A DNA stretch of 64,000 nt, from assembly GCA_035501575.1 (NCBI GenBank), contig DATJVZ010000319.1:13062-77061 (forward strand), written 5' to 3'. The notes under the pieces are model-generated. The model saw nothing but the letters and a program-made list of their open reading frames with translations, did not search any database and was not told the origin of the DNA. The position numbers and the translations under genes were made by a program. Shown in pieces: positions 8,887 to 18,240 of this stretch. The number at the start of each line of letters is the position of its first letter. Within the stretch, counting starts at the first letter, position 1. Source of the stretch: JAFAGX01 sp035501575. GTDB lineage: Bacteria > Acidobacteriota > Terriglobia > Terriglobales > Acidobacteriaceae.

Positions 8887-11800
8887 TCAGACACGCATAA
8901 TCACCGGAACGGCTGGCTGTTCGGTCGCCCACGAAACGGCAGTCGCGTACAAGACCACCTGCCTAAAGTAGGGTTCTAGGATGGCCTCGAGCTCGCGGTC
9001 GGTCTTGAAGTCAACCACCACCCACTGGTTGCCCTCGAGGAAGGCGAGGTCCAAGATACCCTCGAGCAGAGTTCCGTCCGGCTGGCTGATGGTCACTGGA
9101 GTCTCGCGTCGGCATTGACCCGATCGCCAAGCCTTTCTTGCTCTTTCGAGGAGCGGGTGCGCCAAGGCACCCCCGACAGCCGACACCGCCTCCTCAATCT
9201 CCTCCGGGCTGGCACCCAAGACCTTCCCATGCAGCGAAACAAACTCCTCAACTTGGCTGCGGTTTGCATCCAAGGGAACCGACGCCAGAGTAGCATGCAC
9301 CAGAGAGCCGAAGCGTGCGCCGAACGGACGTTCTCGCTCCCTCGGCAGTTCGATCAGTTCAACCTCAGATGGGCGGCCTCGGCCAGGGTCTTTGTGGGCC
9401 TCGGCGGTAACCGTGCGAAAGGTCACGCTCGGTGCGCTGGCCTTTCCCCTCACATCGTCCCACGTTTTCCGCCAGCTCTCGTAGGCTCGGATGTCCTGGC
9501 GCAAGACCTCCGGGTCCTCGGGCTCCTTCAAGAGCTCCTCTTCGCGTATGCCAAACCGTTGTGGAACATCCAAGCTGAGAGCTCGCGGGTCCCACCACAC
9601 CACACTGTACTCCGCATCGTGCTGGCCCGGCGCGGGGAAATGATGCTCGCCCGGCCAGACGGTGTCGGCTTCATCTCCCACGAAGTCCGGCGGCCGCACG
9701 AGCACGCTGTCTTTGCCAAAATTCGGGCATAGCGAAGCTGTCTTTGGTTTCCGGCGGTTTTCTGCCGACGGATAGAGGGCATCGTAGATCGGCCGCACCC
9801 ACCAGTTCTCGACCGAATTCCAGGATCGGCGGGGATCGTCGCCGATGCTTGGAACCACCAGAAGATCGCGGGTTCGAGTGGTGGACACGTAGGCCAATCG
9901 AACCCCTTCGGCACGATCGCGAGCCCGTTCGAGATCGGCATGCTGACTGAGGTCCAAGGGTTCGCAGCCGGCCAGCGGAAGGGCGCACAAACCGGATCGG
10001 GCGTCGATATGGCGGCTGGGGTAGGAGTGCGAGATCTTGGCGGTGATGTCGGCCATGATCACGACCGGGAACTCGAGCCCCTTGGCCTTGTGAACCGACA
10101 TCATGCGTATGCCCTCACTGCCCTCCTCGAAAATGGGCGCTTCGGCAGTGTCGGCGGCGTCAGTCCCCGCGTGCAAGTCTGCGACGAAGCCGCGGAAGGA
10201 CAGCCCTCCCGACGCCTCATACCTTCTTGCCAGTTCGCGAATGTGCAGTACGTTGGCGAGCACCTGCTCGCCGGAAGGGCGCAGGGCAAATGCCAGGTGG
10301 GCGCGCGTCTGCTCAAGCAGGCGGTCGATGGTTTCGGCCACCGGACGACGGTTGCGCCGGCGGTGGAGCGAGCCCAGGAAGCGCAGGCTCTCGGCCACAT
10401 CCTCGAGTTCTCCAGCAAGCCGGTCCGTCGGCAAGCGGAAAGGATGGAACCGGCCGAAGTGATGCCGGTATTCGAGCAATACGTCGTCCCGAATGGCGAA
10501 CAAGGACCCTTTCAAGGTGGCAAATACGGAGAGCTCGTCATCCGGCCATTCGATGGCGGTGAGAGCGGCGCGAACGGTTTGGACCTCCTCGCGATCGTGG
10601 AAGGACCGGCCACCGACCAGCAGATGGGGCAGGTTTCGGGCCTCTAGCGCACGGAGATAGGGCCGTGCAATATCGTCGTCACCACTGACGAAGCGGCGGA
10701 AGAGCAGGCAAATATGATTGGGGCCGATCGGAACCCTTTTCTCGGGATCGCCGGGCGTCGGAATCGTCCAACCACTCTTGGTCACCAGCCACTGCAGGAA
10801 GGCGGCGATCGCGTCCGGGAGGCAGTTTTCCACGGCTTCCATGGAGAACTTTCTCTTGTACGGGCGCGGCACGGGCAGGGCCACAATCGAGGGCTGACCC
10901 GGGTAGGGCCTGCGGAAGGGAGAGAGTTGAACATAGCTGGCCTGCAGAGCCTCCGTGTTCCCGTCCATGTAAGGCGCGAAGGCTCGATTGATCAGGGCTT
11001 GGATCGAAGGCAGGGACCGGAAACTGGTGGTCAATTGCAGGAGTTCAGCCCCCTGGCCGAGCAGTAGCTGTTTCACCTCTTCGTAGGTTCCGACATCGGC
11101 CCGACGGAACCGGTAGATAGCCTGCTTGGGATCGCCCACGATGAACAGCTTGCCCGGCCGCGGCCGAACGGCTCGCCAGTTGGTAGTTTCCACGGTATCG
11201 GCCGACAGCAGTACCAGGATCTCTGCTTGCAGCGGGTCCGTATCCTGGAACTCATCGACAAACAAATGCGTGAAACGCTCCTGGAAATAGCGGCGCACAC
11301 TCGGCGACTCAACCAGCAGATCCCGGGTGCGGATGAGAAGATCAAGGAAATCGAGCTTTCCCGCACGCTGTTTGAGCCGCTGGTAGCCGGCTACGGTTTC
11401 CCCCAGCTCGGCCTGGAGCAGGGCAGCGAGATCGGCGTTGGCCTGCGCGACAAATGCATCAAGCGCGGCCATCAGCTCTTGATGAAGGGCGAGGATTTGA
11501 TCGCGCTGGATGCGCTGGTTGTACTGGGGCCTTCCTTTTCGGGGTTCGCGAAAGCGATCAAACTGACCGTCGGTTGCCCTGAGGACAAAAGTTGCTTCGA
11601 GGCCATCGTAGTCGCGCGGCCTGGCCTTCTCGACGGCGCGAATTTCCTGGCTGAGCGAACGAGCGGCGGCGGTGTCGAGAAACAGATTATTACCCGCGTC
11701 CGCAGGCTCCGCCGTCAGTTCCGCCAGACGATGAAATTTCTCGACCAGGGCGTCGATGGCGGCTATGCGGTTGAGCGGCGGACGCTGCCAGGAAGCAGGA

Positions 11801-12354
11801 AAGTCGCGCCAATTGGCAAGTTCCCAGCCCGCAGCCAGTAGCGTCTCGGTCGGCAGATTCCGGGTCTTGCGGCGCAACAGGCGCCTGGTCCCCTCGGGCA
11901 GGTCTTCGAGTTTCTCTTCGAACCAATTCTCAAAGGCTTCTCGATACAGGGCCCGGCTCTCGGCCTCGTTCATCACCTCGACCTCGGGATCAATCTTTGC
12001 TTCGACCGGGCGCTCGCGCAGCAAATCGCCACAGAAGGAGTGGATCGTGCTCAAGCGTGCCTCCTCCAAGTGAGCGAGGGCGTATTCCAGACGGCCGCGA
12101 ACTTCAGGATTCGGTTCCGAGCGTCTAGCGTTCTCAAGCTCGGAACGCAGGCGTAGCTTCAATTCTCCCGCCGCCTTCTCGGTAAAGGTCACGCCGACGA
12201 TGCTGTCAATGTCGGCCCGGCCGGAGGAGATCACGGCAATCATGCGCGCCACCAGTTCCGTGGTCTTTCCTGTCCCCGCCGCGGCTTCGACCACCAGGGT
12301 TTGGTCGAAGACCGTGCGAATGCGTTCGCGGGCCAGGTTGTCGATCAACGGCAT
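8887..12354 (-). CDS. addA: AddA-type helicase-nuclease subunit
   Basis: An 1155-residue UvrD/RecB-like ATPase fused to a nuclease, acting with AddB in double-strand break end processing. Walker A AAAGTGKT lies at residues 24-31, Walker B appears as LFVDEFQDTDPLQAEIL, then VGDPKQAIYRFRRAD, and the superfamily-1 motif MSVHKAKGLEFPVVIMAD. Near residue 1100 a PD-(D/E)XK nuclease core reads EGILDLAFL...VVDFKTD. A single nuclease domain plus an adjacent AddB with its own nuclease is the AddAB arrangement, unlike RecBCD. Its ATG overlaps the addB stop by one base, so the two are translationally coupled (addB first). No Chi-like site was looked for. Confidence 0.92.
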   Translation of the reverse strand: MPLIDNLARERIRTVFDQTLVVEAAAGTGKTTELVARMIAVISSGRADIDSIVGVTFTEKAAGELKLRLRSELENARRSEPNPEVRGRLEYALAHLEEARLSTIHSFCGDLLRERPVEAKIDPEVEVMNEAESRALYREAFENWFEEKLEDLPEGTRRLLRRKTRNLPTETLLAAGWELANWRDFPASWQRPPLNRIAAIDALVEKFHRLAELTAEPADAGNNLFLDTAAARSLSQEIRAVEKARPRDYDGLEATFVLRATDGQFDRFREPRKGRPQYNQRIQRDQILALHQELMAALDAFVAQANADLAALLQAELGETVAGYQRLKQRAGKLDFLDLLIRTRDLLVESPSVRRYFQERFTHLFVDEFQDTDPLQAEILVLLSADTVETTNWRAVRPRPGKLFIVGDPKQAIYRFRRADVGTYEEVKQLLLGQGAELLQLTTSFRSLPSIQALINRAFAPYMDGNTEALQASYVQLSPFRRPYPGQPSIVALPVPRPYKRKFSMEAVENCLPDAIAAFLQWLVTKSGWTIPTPGDPEKRVPIGPNHICLLFRRFVSGDDDIARPYLRALEARNLPHLLVGGRSFHDREEVQTVRAALTAIEWPDDELSVFATLKGSLFAIRDDVLLEYRHHFGRFHPFRLPTDRLAGELEDVAESLRFLGSLHRRRNRRPVAETIDRLLEQTRAHLAFALRPSGEQVLANVLHIRELARRYEASGGLSFRGFVADLHAGTDAADTAEAPIFEEGSEGIRMMSVHKAKGLEFPVVIMADITAKISHSYPSRHIDARSGLCALPLAGCEPLDLSQHADLERARDRAEGVRLAYVSTTRTRDLLVVPSIGDDPRRSWNSVENWWVRPIYDALYPSAENRRKPKTASLCPNFGKDSVLVRPPDFVGDEADTVWPGEHHFPAPGQHDAEYSVVWWDPRALSLDVPQRFGIREEELLKEPEDPEVLRQDIRAYESWRKTWDDVRGKASAPSVTFRTVTAEAHKDPGRGRPSEVELIELPRERERPFGARFGSLVHATLASVPLDANRSQVEEFVSLHGKVLGASPEEIEEAVSAVGGALAHPLLERARKAWRSGQCRRETPVTISQPDGTLLEGILDLAFLEGNQWVVVDFKTDRELEAILEPYFRQVVLYATAVSWATEQPAVPVIMRV

Positions 12355-15300
12355 CAGGGCAGCTCCCTCATGGTTTTTAGCTGCGCCAGGGGAGGAATCT
12401 CCTCCTTGCGGCCGAGGCGGATTTGCTCATACGGACCGCAGACCGCCTGAAAATCGCAGAAATCACAGGCCTGCTCTCTGGGCGCCGGCACCAAAAAGCA
12501 AGCCGCGATTGCGTTGTCGACCGTTCGCAGCACGACGTCCGCGCTACGGCGAGCGCCGGCATCGAGCGGAATCGACCGCTCGCTGAAGCCGCCGGCCGTG
12601 GTGCAATAGAAGAGTCGGCCTTCGACCACCGGCCGCTCCAGGGCCGCCTCGACCGCGAGGGCGTAGAGCACCGGCTGCAGGTATTCTCCCTTTCCCACCA
12701 CCAGGCCCTTGCCGGTGAAGTCCTTTCCCGTCTTATGGTCGGTGATGCGCCACCGGCTCCGGTCCTCGTTGCGCTCGATGAGGTCGACGGCTCCGCGGAG
12801 TTTGACACCGCCGGCCACGACTACGGGATCGGAAAGGCTAGCCGCATCGCGCTCCTCGTTTCGAGGAAGGCCGAAACCGAACTCAAAGTGAACCGGCACC
12901 CAGCCATCCTGCTCGGCCACCTTGCGCAGCCACATGCGCAGATCAGCCCGCATGGATTCGATCTCGTCTTGCCAAACCCGGTCGATCGCCGGCGCCAGGT
13001 CCTCGTATGCTTGAGTGGCCACGCTGTCTATAACCTTGTCCAGCAGCTCAAGCGCCTCGGGCAGCTTGTCGACTTTGACCGGCAGCCCACCTCGCCCCTG
13101 CAAGGCCAGCTGCAGTTTTGCCTGAATCCGGTGGAAGAGCCGCCCTTTGGTCAGCGGATCCATTTGGGCAAGCGGCGCGGGCTCTTCCCGCGGCCCCAGT
13201 CGATAAATCTCGGACAGCAAAAAGCGGTAGGGGCAAGCGGCAAACTTTTGCAGACCGGAGGCCGAATAAGGGCGGGCCCGAAGTCGATATCTCTCGAGGA
13301 TCTCGGCAATCGATTGGCGCTTGCTGAACAGACCGTCGTACACCGACCACGGTTTGTGCCAACGCGCCCAGCGGCTCCGCAAGGAACGGGCCAGGCAGGA
13401 ATTGAGCTTCAAGATGTAGGTGAGTCGTCCGGCGCGTGGAACCTCGCGGTTGAGAAGCGGCCACACGCTGGCCAAATCATACTCGGAATCATCAATGGCC
13501 TGGAATGGATCGCGCGGCGCGGGCCAAGCCAACCGGCTGCTTCCCGATAATTCGGCCTCCCGGGCCAAGATTTCATGATCGGGCACGTCACCGGTAATCG
13601 AGCGGGCGACATCGAGCGCATAGAAGGACGGTACGCGGGGCCGGGCTTCGGCAACGTCCAGCCGGGGATAAGAGAGATAGAGCTTCCGTCGCGCGGCGCC
13701 GACGGCAAGCTGCAGGAGAAGCCGCTCGTGCTGACTGCGGTCGTTTAAGAGGCGCAGATCGGGGCCCAGTTTCTTTCTCTGCTGATCGAGCAAGAGAGGG
13801 TCTTCGCGAAGCTTCTGGGGAAACATCCGCTCCGCCAAACCGGGAACGAAGACCACATCGAACGAACGCCCCCGCGCCTGTTCCGGCGTGGTCACGAGCA
13901 CGCGCCCGTAGCGGCTCTCGGGCGGTTCCTGTTGCAGGTTTGCCAACCAGTGCTCGAGTACGATGCGGACTTCCGCCAGAGGTACGGAATCCACCGGTGC
14001 CATGGGCTTCATGTCCGCAAGCACCGCCAGCACCCGCTCCGGCCTGCGCAGAACCTTCGGCACAAGCCGCTCGAGGGCGGTTATCCACACTCCCCAGCTC
14101 GCCGATTCGGGCATGGCCGCCAGTTCATCGACCACGGGAAGAGCAAAGGCTCGGAGGTGACGTAAGTTGCGCAGCTTGCGCGCGACGTCCTCGATATGCG
14201 GGGAGCCGGGTTCTTCTTCGGCGATCGCCTCGAGCTCGAACTGGAACTGATGTTCCAGTCCTTCCAGCCGCCGAGCCCAGCGTTGTTTGCCGCCGATGAC
14301 GGCGGCTTCTACCATGAGCTGTTCCCATCTCCAGGGAGCTCGCAGGTTTCCCGCCAACTCCGGTTTGTCGGGATGGTCCGCTGGCGTATCCTCTTCCCTT
14401 GCCTCGCGATCGGGAACAACTGCGGTTAGGCCGGCCGTAACCGGACCTAGAGCATCGTCCTCGGGGAGAACAAACGGCAACCTCTTGTCGATAACGGTGC
14501 CATCGTTGGCGAGATTAGGAACCTGGGCGAAAGATAGGTACTCGGCAAAGCGGCGAGCCGACAGCCCTTCAGCGGCACAGGCCAGCAGGGCCAGGAGGGC
14601 TCGCCCGGAAGGATCCGGTCGGCGGGTTCCGTGGGCAAAATACGCCGGGATCCCGGCTCGTGCCAAGGCAGACTCGAGCAAGCTGGCATAGCTCTCAGGC
14701 GCTCGCACCAAAATGGCCATGCAATCGAAGGATATTCCTTTGCCGGCCTCGGACAGCACGCGGCGCGCAATCTCCACACACTCTCGCTCCTCTCCCGGAG
14801 CCGAGAAAAAGACGACCTCGCCGTCGACTTTGCCCGCGGGCGGAACCTCCTCGGAGAAAAGGTAAAAGCTGAGCCGCTCCAGGCTCGAATTGCCGCGCGC
14901 CGCGCTAACCTCGCCGTCCATGGAGCCCACCCCGCTAAGGTTAGTTAGCGTTCGCTGGTCCCCGGCTGGACAAGTGAACAGAACTTGCTCGGAAGCGGCC
15001 GCGAGGGTCGTGACGAACTGCCGCTCAACCTGCGAATGAATGGGAAGGTCCAAGAACAACAGCGGGCGCCGAACCAGATCTGTTCCCCTTTGGACTTCCT
15101 CGAGTGCCTCGCGAAAGAGGACGGTGCGGTCGGCGACCGCAGCCTCTCTCATTTGCTGCTCAAAGCTGTCGAGAAGAGTGGCGTTGTCCGGCCCGGACTC
15201 TCCCAGTCGTTCGAGTTCAGGAGCCGGGATGCCTGCAGCGCGCAATTCCGCGAGCGTTGCCGTGACCGCGCGGGCAAAGCCCGGGAAGCCTGCAACCGGG

Positions 15301-15620
15301 TTGAAATAGCGCAGACGTTCGCGAGCCTGCGCCTCGTAGGCCGCACGCACGGCAATGGCCTCGGCGCCCACCGCGCTGCCCGGGACAATGCCTCTTGCCG
15401 CCAACCGGTTCCTGGCCAACCGAGTGGCTAGTTGGGACAGGCTGAAGCGATGCAGCCCGAAGGTCGCAGGGCAGGTTGCAAGCTGTCGTACAAAATCATC
15501 CACCGCATCCCGCCCAGCGCCGATGATCACGAGCTCGGTCGCCGGCGGAAAGGAACGGACAAAGTCAGCGGCCGCGGTAATCCGCTCGTGGGCCGAATGG
15601 GACTTGAAGATGCGTATCAT
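12354..15620 (-). CDS. addB: AddB-type nuclease subunit with iron-sulfur cysteines
   Basis: 1088 residues. The N-terminal helicase-like half lacks a proper Walker A (the corresponding region is ELVIIGAGRDAVDDF), so it should not hydrolyse ATP, as in many AddB proteins outside Firmicutes. The C-terminal part is a PD-(D/E)XK nuclease, with KLRGAVDLIER and WRITDHKTGKDF giving the acidic residues and the Lys. It is framed by cysteines of the AddB 4Fe-4S staple: one in FAACPYRFLLSEIYRLG and three in CDFCDFQAVC close to the end. It is the first gene of the addBA pair and starts at ATG 15620. Together with AddA it would form the recombinational repair end-resection complex. Confidence 0.9.
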   Translation of the reverse strand: MIRIFKSHSAHERITAAADFVRSFPPATELVIIGAGRDAVDDFVRQLATCPATFGLHRFSLSQLATRLARNRLAARGIVPGSAVGAEAIAVRAAYEAQARERLRYFNPVAGFPGFARAVTATLAELRAAGIPAPELERLGESGPDNATLLDSFEQQMREAAVADRTVLFREALEEVQRGTDLVRRPLLFLDLPIHSQVERQFVTTLAAASEQVLFTCPAGDQRTLTNLSGVGSMDGEVSAARGNSSLERLSFYLFSEEVPPAGKVDGEVVFFSAPGEERECVEIARRVLSEAGKGISFDCMAILVRAPESYASLLESALARAGIPAYFAHGTRRPDPSGRALLALLACAAEGLSARRFAEYLSFAQVPNLANDGTVIDKRLPFVLPEDDALGPVTAGLTAVVPDREAREEDTPADHPDKPELAGNLRAPWRWEQLMVEAAVIGGKQRWARRLEGLEHQFQFELEAIAEEEPGSPHIEDVARKLRNLRHLRAFALPVVDELAAMPESASWGVWITALERLVPKVLRRPERVLAVLADMKPMAPVDSVPLAEVRIVLEHWLANLQQEPPESRYGRVLVTTPEQARGRSFDVVFVPGLAERMFPQKLREDPLLLDQQRKKLGPDLRLLNDRSQHERLLLQLAVGAARRKLYLSYPRLDVAEARPRVPSFYALDVARSITGDVPDHEILAREAELSGSSRLAWPAPRDPFQAIDDSEYDLASVWPLLNREVPRAGRLTYILKLNSCLARSLRSRWARWHKPWSVYDGLFSKRQSIAEILERYRLRARPYSASGLQKFAACPYRFLLSEIYRLGPREEPAPLAQMDPLTKGRLFHRIQAKLQLALQGRGGLPVKVDKLPEALELLDKVIDSVATQAYEDLAPAIDRVWQDEIESMRADLRMWLRKVAEQDGWVPVHFEFGFGLPRNEERDAASLSDPVVVAGGVKLRGAVDLIERNEDRSRWRITDHKTGKDFTGKGLVVGKGEYLQPVLYALAVEAALERPVVEGRLFYCTTAGGFSERSIPLDAGARRSADVVLRTVDNAIAACFLVPAPREQACDFCDFQAVCGPYEQIRLGRKEEIPPLAQLKTMRELP

Positions 15621-15747
15621 GTTCGAGGATCAAGCCATGCCGGGACACCATCGATCGTGGTCCGTTGCCATGACGATGGTCGGCGGAGATTCGTATTGAT
15701 TATCGACCGATCGGAAGCTAAATGCACCTCATCTTCGAGACAGAATT

Positions 15748-16647
15748 TTAAGGATAGGCGAGCTCGGGAACGTACTCCTCGACATTGCATTTTTCGAGAA
15801 CATAGGCGCCCGGACCTTGCTGCCCCCGCACCGTGCGGCAGAATTCGGCGACAAAAAATCCGGCCCTTAGAGCTTCGGTGAAAGCCCAGCGGGTGGCTTC
15901 ACGCCATTCGCGGGCTAGTGAGGGATCTCTTTGTTCGACCGACTGGATGTCACTTGGAATTTCGATGGCAATTCTCTGCCGCAGCAAGGCCGTGGCTAAC
16001 TCGGCTCGCGACGGATGGCCAACCCCATTGAATTGCACCAGGGGAGACAACGTCTTCAGGGCGTCCAGCATTTCCGGACGGCCGTCTTTGCCTTGCTGGC
16101 GCGCCTGTACCCGGCGGCTAGTAATCGGCCATTTCACCCACAAACGGTCGGTGCTATTGCGATGAAGCGGGCTGGAAGTCTCCGGGCCGTAGAAATCAAC
16201 CAAGTAGGACGGAGAAATCACACCCAGTTTGGCAAAATTCAGATGGGCATTCTTGCTCTGCAGAGGGTCGAACGTCCAGGTTATCTCGCGGATGCGCAGA
16301 TCCCCAATGCGCAAGGCCAGAGCCCGCTCGCGCTGCGCCAGCTTGAGTCTGTATCCGAGATCGCGATCGCGGTAAGGCGCACGGACAGCGAGCATGTGGG
16401 AATGGATGTTAGGCCGGTTCTTCTCCAAACCGAGAAACCCGAAAACAAAGCCGACCAGCACTGCACCTTCAAACGCTCCTAACCAAATGCTGCCCGCTTC
16501 CCGCGTAGCTACCGTCAGCGTGAGCGGCAGGGTGTCGAGATCAGACAGCGCCCAAACTTCTCGCTCTACTGCCTCGACCTGCTGGAGATCTTCAAAGCTT
16601 CGCAAATCGCGAATGGTAACGATGGGATTGGATTTGGTTTCCGGCAT
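15748..16647 (-). CDS. GNAT-superfamily acetyltransferase (COG3375-like)
   Basis: A 299-residue protein of the group described as predicted GNAT superfamily acetyltransferases. The segment HSHMLAVRAPYRDRDLGYRLKLAQRERAL matches the acetyl-CoA-binding motif A, followed by ITWTFDPLQSKNAHLNFAKLGVISPSYLVDFYG, characteristic of this subgroup. Start ATG 16647. It is transcribed in the same direction as addBA, 127 bp upstream. The acceptor is unknown; I see no pathway context that settles it. Confidence 0.8.
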   Translation of the reverse strand: MPETKSNPIVTIRDLRSFEDLQQVEAVEREVWALSDLDTLPLTLTVATREAGSIWLGAFEGAVLVGFVFGFLGLEKNRPNIHSHMLAVRAPYRDRDLGYRLKLAQRERALALRIGDLRIREITWTFDPLQSKNAHLNFAKLGVISPSYLVDFYGPETSSPLHRNSTDRLWVKWPITSRRVQARQQGKDGRPEMLDALKTLSPLVQFNGVGHPSRAELATALLRQRIAIEIPSDIQSVEQRDPSLAREWREATRWAFTEALRAGFFVAEFCRTVRGQQGPGAYVLEKCNVEEYVPELAYP

Positions 16648-16971
16648 CTAAGGGACAACCGGTGAAGCGAAAGAATACGCGAGAATCCGTCTCGCTGTCA
16701 GCCCACCCCTTCGCTCGATCGTCGCTGCCGCGGGCGGAAGCAGATGAAGCAGATGAACTTGCTGGCTTTTTCAGGGTAAATAATTGTAAAGAGGCCCAAC
16801 AGGGAATGCAATTTGGAATATGATGATTCTTGAGGACTTGCGTCGCTCGGTTTTTTTGAACATTGGGCAAAAATCCGCATCCCAAGTGGGCATCCCTACG
16901 TCCAACCTCTTGGGATTACCGCGCCAAGCTTTGGTCGACGGATCACCTTTCCTTTGCGATGAGGCACACGA
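16648..16971. other. Intergenic region upstream of the RND operon
   Basis: A 324-bp divergent gap between the GNAT gene (minus) and the RND adaptor (plus). It holds AT-rich patches around 16780-16860, unlike the GC-rich flanks, and must carry the promoters of both. I found no convincing regulator binding dyad and no small gene. Confidence 0.5.
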
Positions 16972-18240
16972 ATGACAGCTCCCTCCAGCCGATTTAACCC
17001 CGGGCCGCGGGTATCTCGACCGTGGGTTCGATCGACGAATCGAGTTGGCTCACAGTTCAAGTTTTTGATAGCGGTACTGCTGTCCTTGGCGTTTCTGAGT
17101 TGCGGGGGCAGCGATCCCCGATCCGGATCAGCCCGGGCCAACGTAGCCTCAGCCGTGCCGGTTTCAGTGGCGACGGCCGAGCGTCGCGATATGCCCTATT
17201 ACCTGACCGGGCTGGGATCGGTTTCGGCCTTCTACACCGACAGTGTCAAGACGCGGGTAGACGGCGAACTGGTCGAGGTGAACTTCAAAGAGGGCCAGTA
17301 TGTAAACAAAGGCGATCTCCTGGTGGTGATCGACCCGCGGCCCTATCAAGTGGCACTCGAGCAAGCGCAGGCGACGCTTTTCAAAGACCAAGCCTCGTTG
17401 CGCGATGCCAAGCTGAATTACGAGCGTTATAAGGGCCTGCTCGAAAACTCAGGAGCCATGTCACAGCAACAGGTCGACACCCAGAAGGCAACGGTCGATC
17501 AACTCGAGGGCACGGTGCGCACGGATCAGGCGGCGGTCGATAATGCCAAGCTGAACCTGGTCTATTGCCACATTACCTCACCCATTAGTGGGCGGGTTGG
17601 GCTGAGGCTGGTCGATCCGGGCAATATTGTCCATGCCACCGACACCAACTCGCTGCTGGTCATCACGCAGCTGCAGCCGATCGCCGTGCTGTTCACACTT
17701 CCCGAAGACCAGCTTCCACCGGTCGCCCAGCACATGGCCAAAGGCACACTGCAGGTCGTAGCCTACAGCCGGGACGAGCAGACCAAGCTCGCGACCGGAA
17801 AGCTCTTGACCATCGATAATCAGATCGATCAGAGTACCGGCACCGGTCGTCTGAAGGCGGTTTTCGACAATAAAGACAACCTGCTGTGGCCAAACCAATT
17901 CGTAAATATCCGCTTGTTGCTGGAGGTTCGGAAAAATAGCACGGTGATTCCAGCCGCCGCGATTCAACGCGGGCCGCAAGGCACCTACGTGTTCGTCGCC
18001 AAGCCCGATCACACGGTTGAGATCCGCCCGGTGACCATTGCCTTCACTCAGGACAACCTGTCCACGATCGCCAGCGGACTGACGCCCGACGAGGTGGTCG
18101 TCACCGATGGCCAGGATAAGCTGCAGCAGGGTAGCCAGATCGAGGTTCGCACTCCTGCCGCACCCGCGAACCGTGCGCCGGCGCCAGGCGCGGTCTCGGG
18201 CAGTCCGCCGCAGCAAACTTCAGCACCTCCGGCCAAATGA
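16972..18240 (+). CDS. RND efflux periplasmic adaptor lipoprotein (MdtA-like)
   Basis: 422 residues of the membrane fusion protein family. The N-terminus has a lipobox-like LAFLSCGGS at about residues 39-47, so it is probably lipid-anchored. There follow a barrel-sandwich half (LTGLGSVSAFYTDSVKTRVDGELVEVNFKEGQYVNKGDLLVVIDPRPYQVALEQAQATL), an alpha-helical hairpin (LRDAKLNYERYKGLL...QQQVDTQKATVDQLEGTV) and the second half (HITSPISGRVGLRLVDPGNIV). The Pro/Ala-rich tail is low complexity. Its stop overlaps the next start as ATGA. It links the inner-membrane pumps to an outer-membrane channel; no TolC homologue is encoded here. Confidence 0.93.
   Translation: MTAPSSRFNPGPRVSRPWVRSTNRVGSQFKFLIAVLLSLAFLSCGGSDPRSGSARANVASAVPVSVATAERRDMPYYLTGLGSVSAFYTDSVKTRVDGELVEVNFKEGQYVNKGDLLVVIDPRPYQVALEQAQATLFKDQASLRDAKLNYERYKGLLENSGAMSQQQVDTQKATVDQLEGTVRTDQAAVDNAKLNLVYCHITSPISGRVGLRLVDPGNIVHATDTNSLLVITQLQPIAVLFTLPEDQLPPVAQHMAKGTLQVVAYSRDEQTKLATGKLLTIDNQIDQSTGTGRLKAVFDNKDNLLWPNQFVNIRLLLEVRKNSTVIPAAAIQRGPQGTYVFVAKPDHTVEIRPVTIAFTQDNLSTIASGLTPDEVVVTDGQDKLQQGSQIEVRTPAAPANRAPAPGAVSGSPPQQTSAPPAK

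Noticed and set aside
12423..13550. 375-residue open frame opposite addB
   Set aside because: Shadow frame in GC-rich coding DNA.
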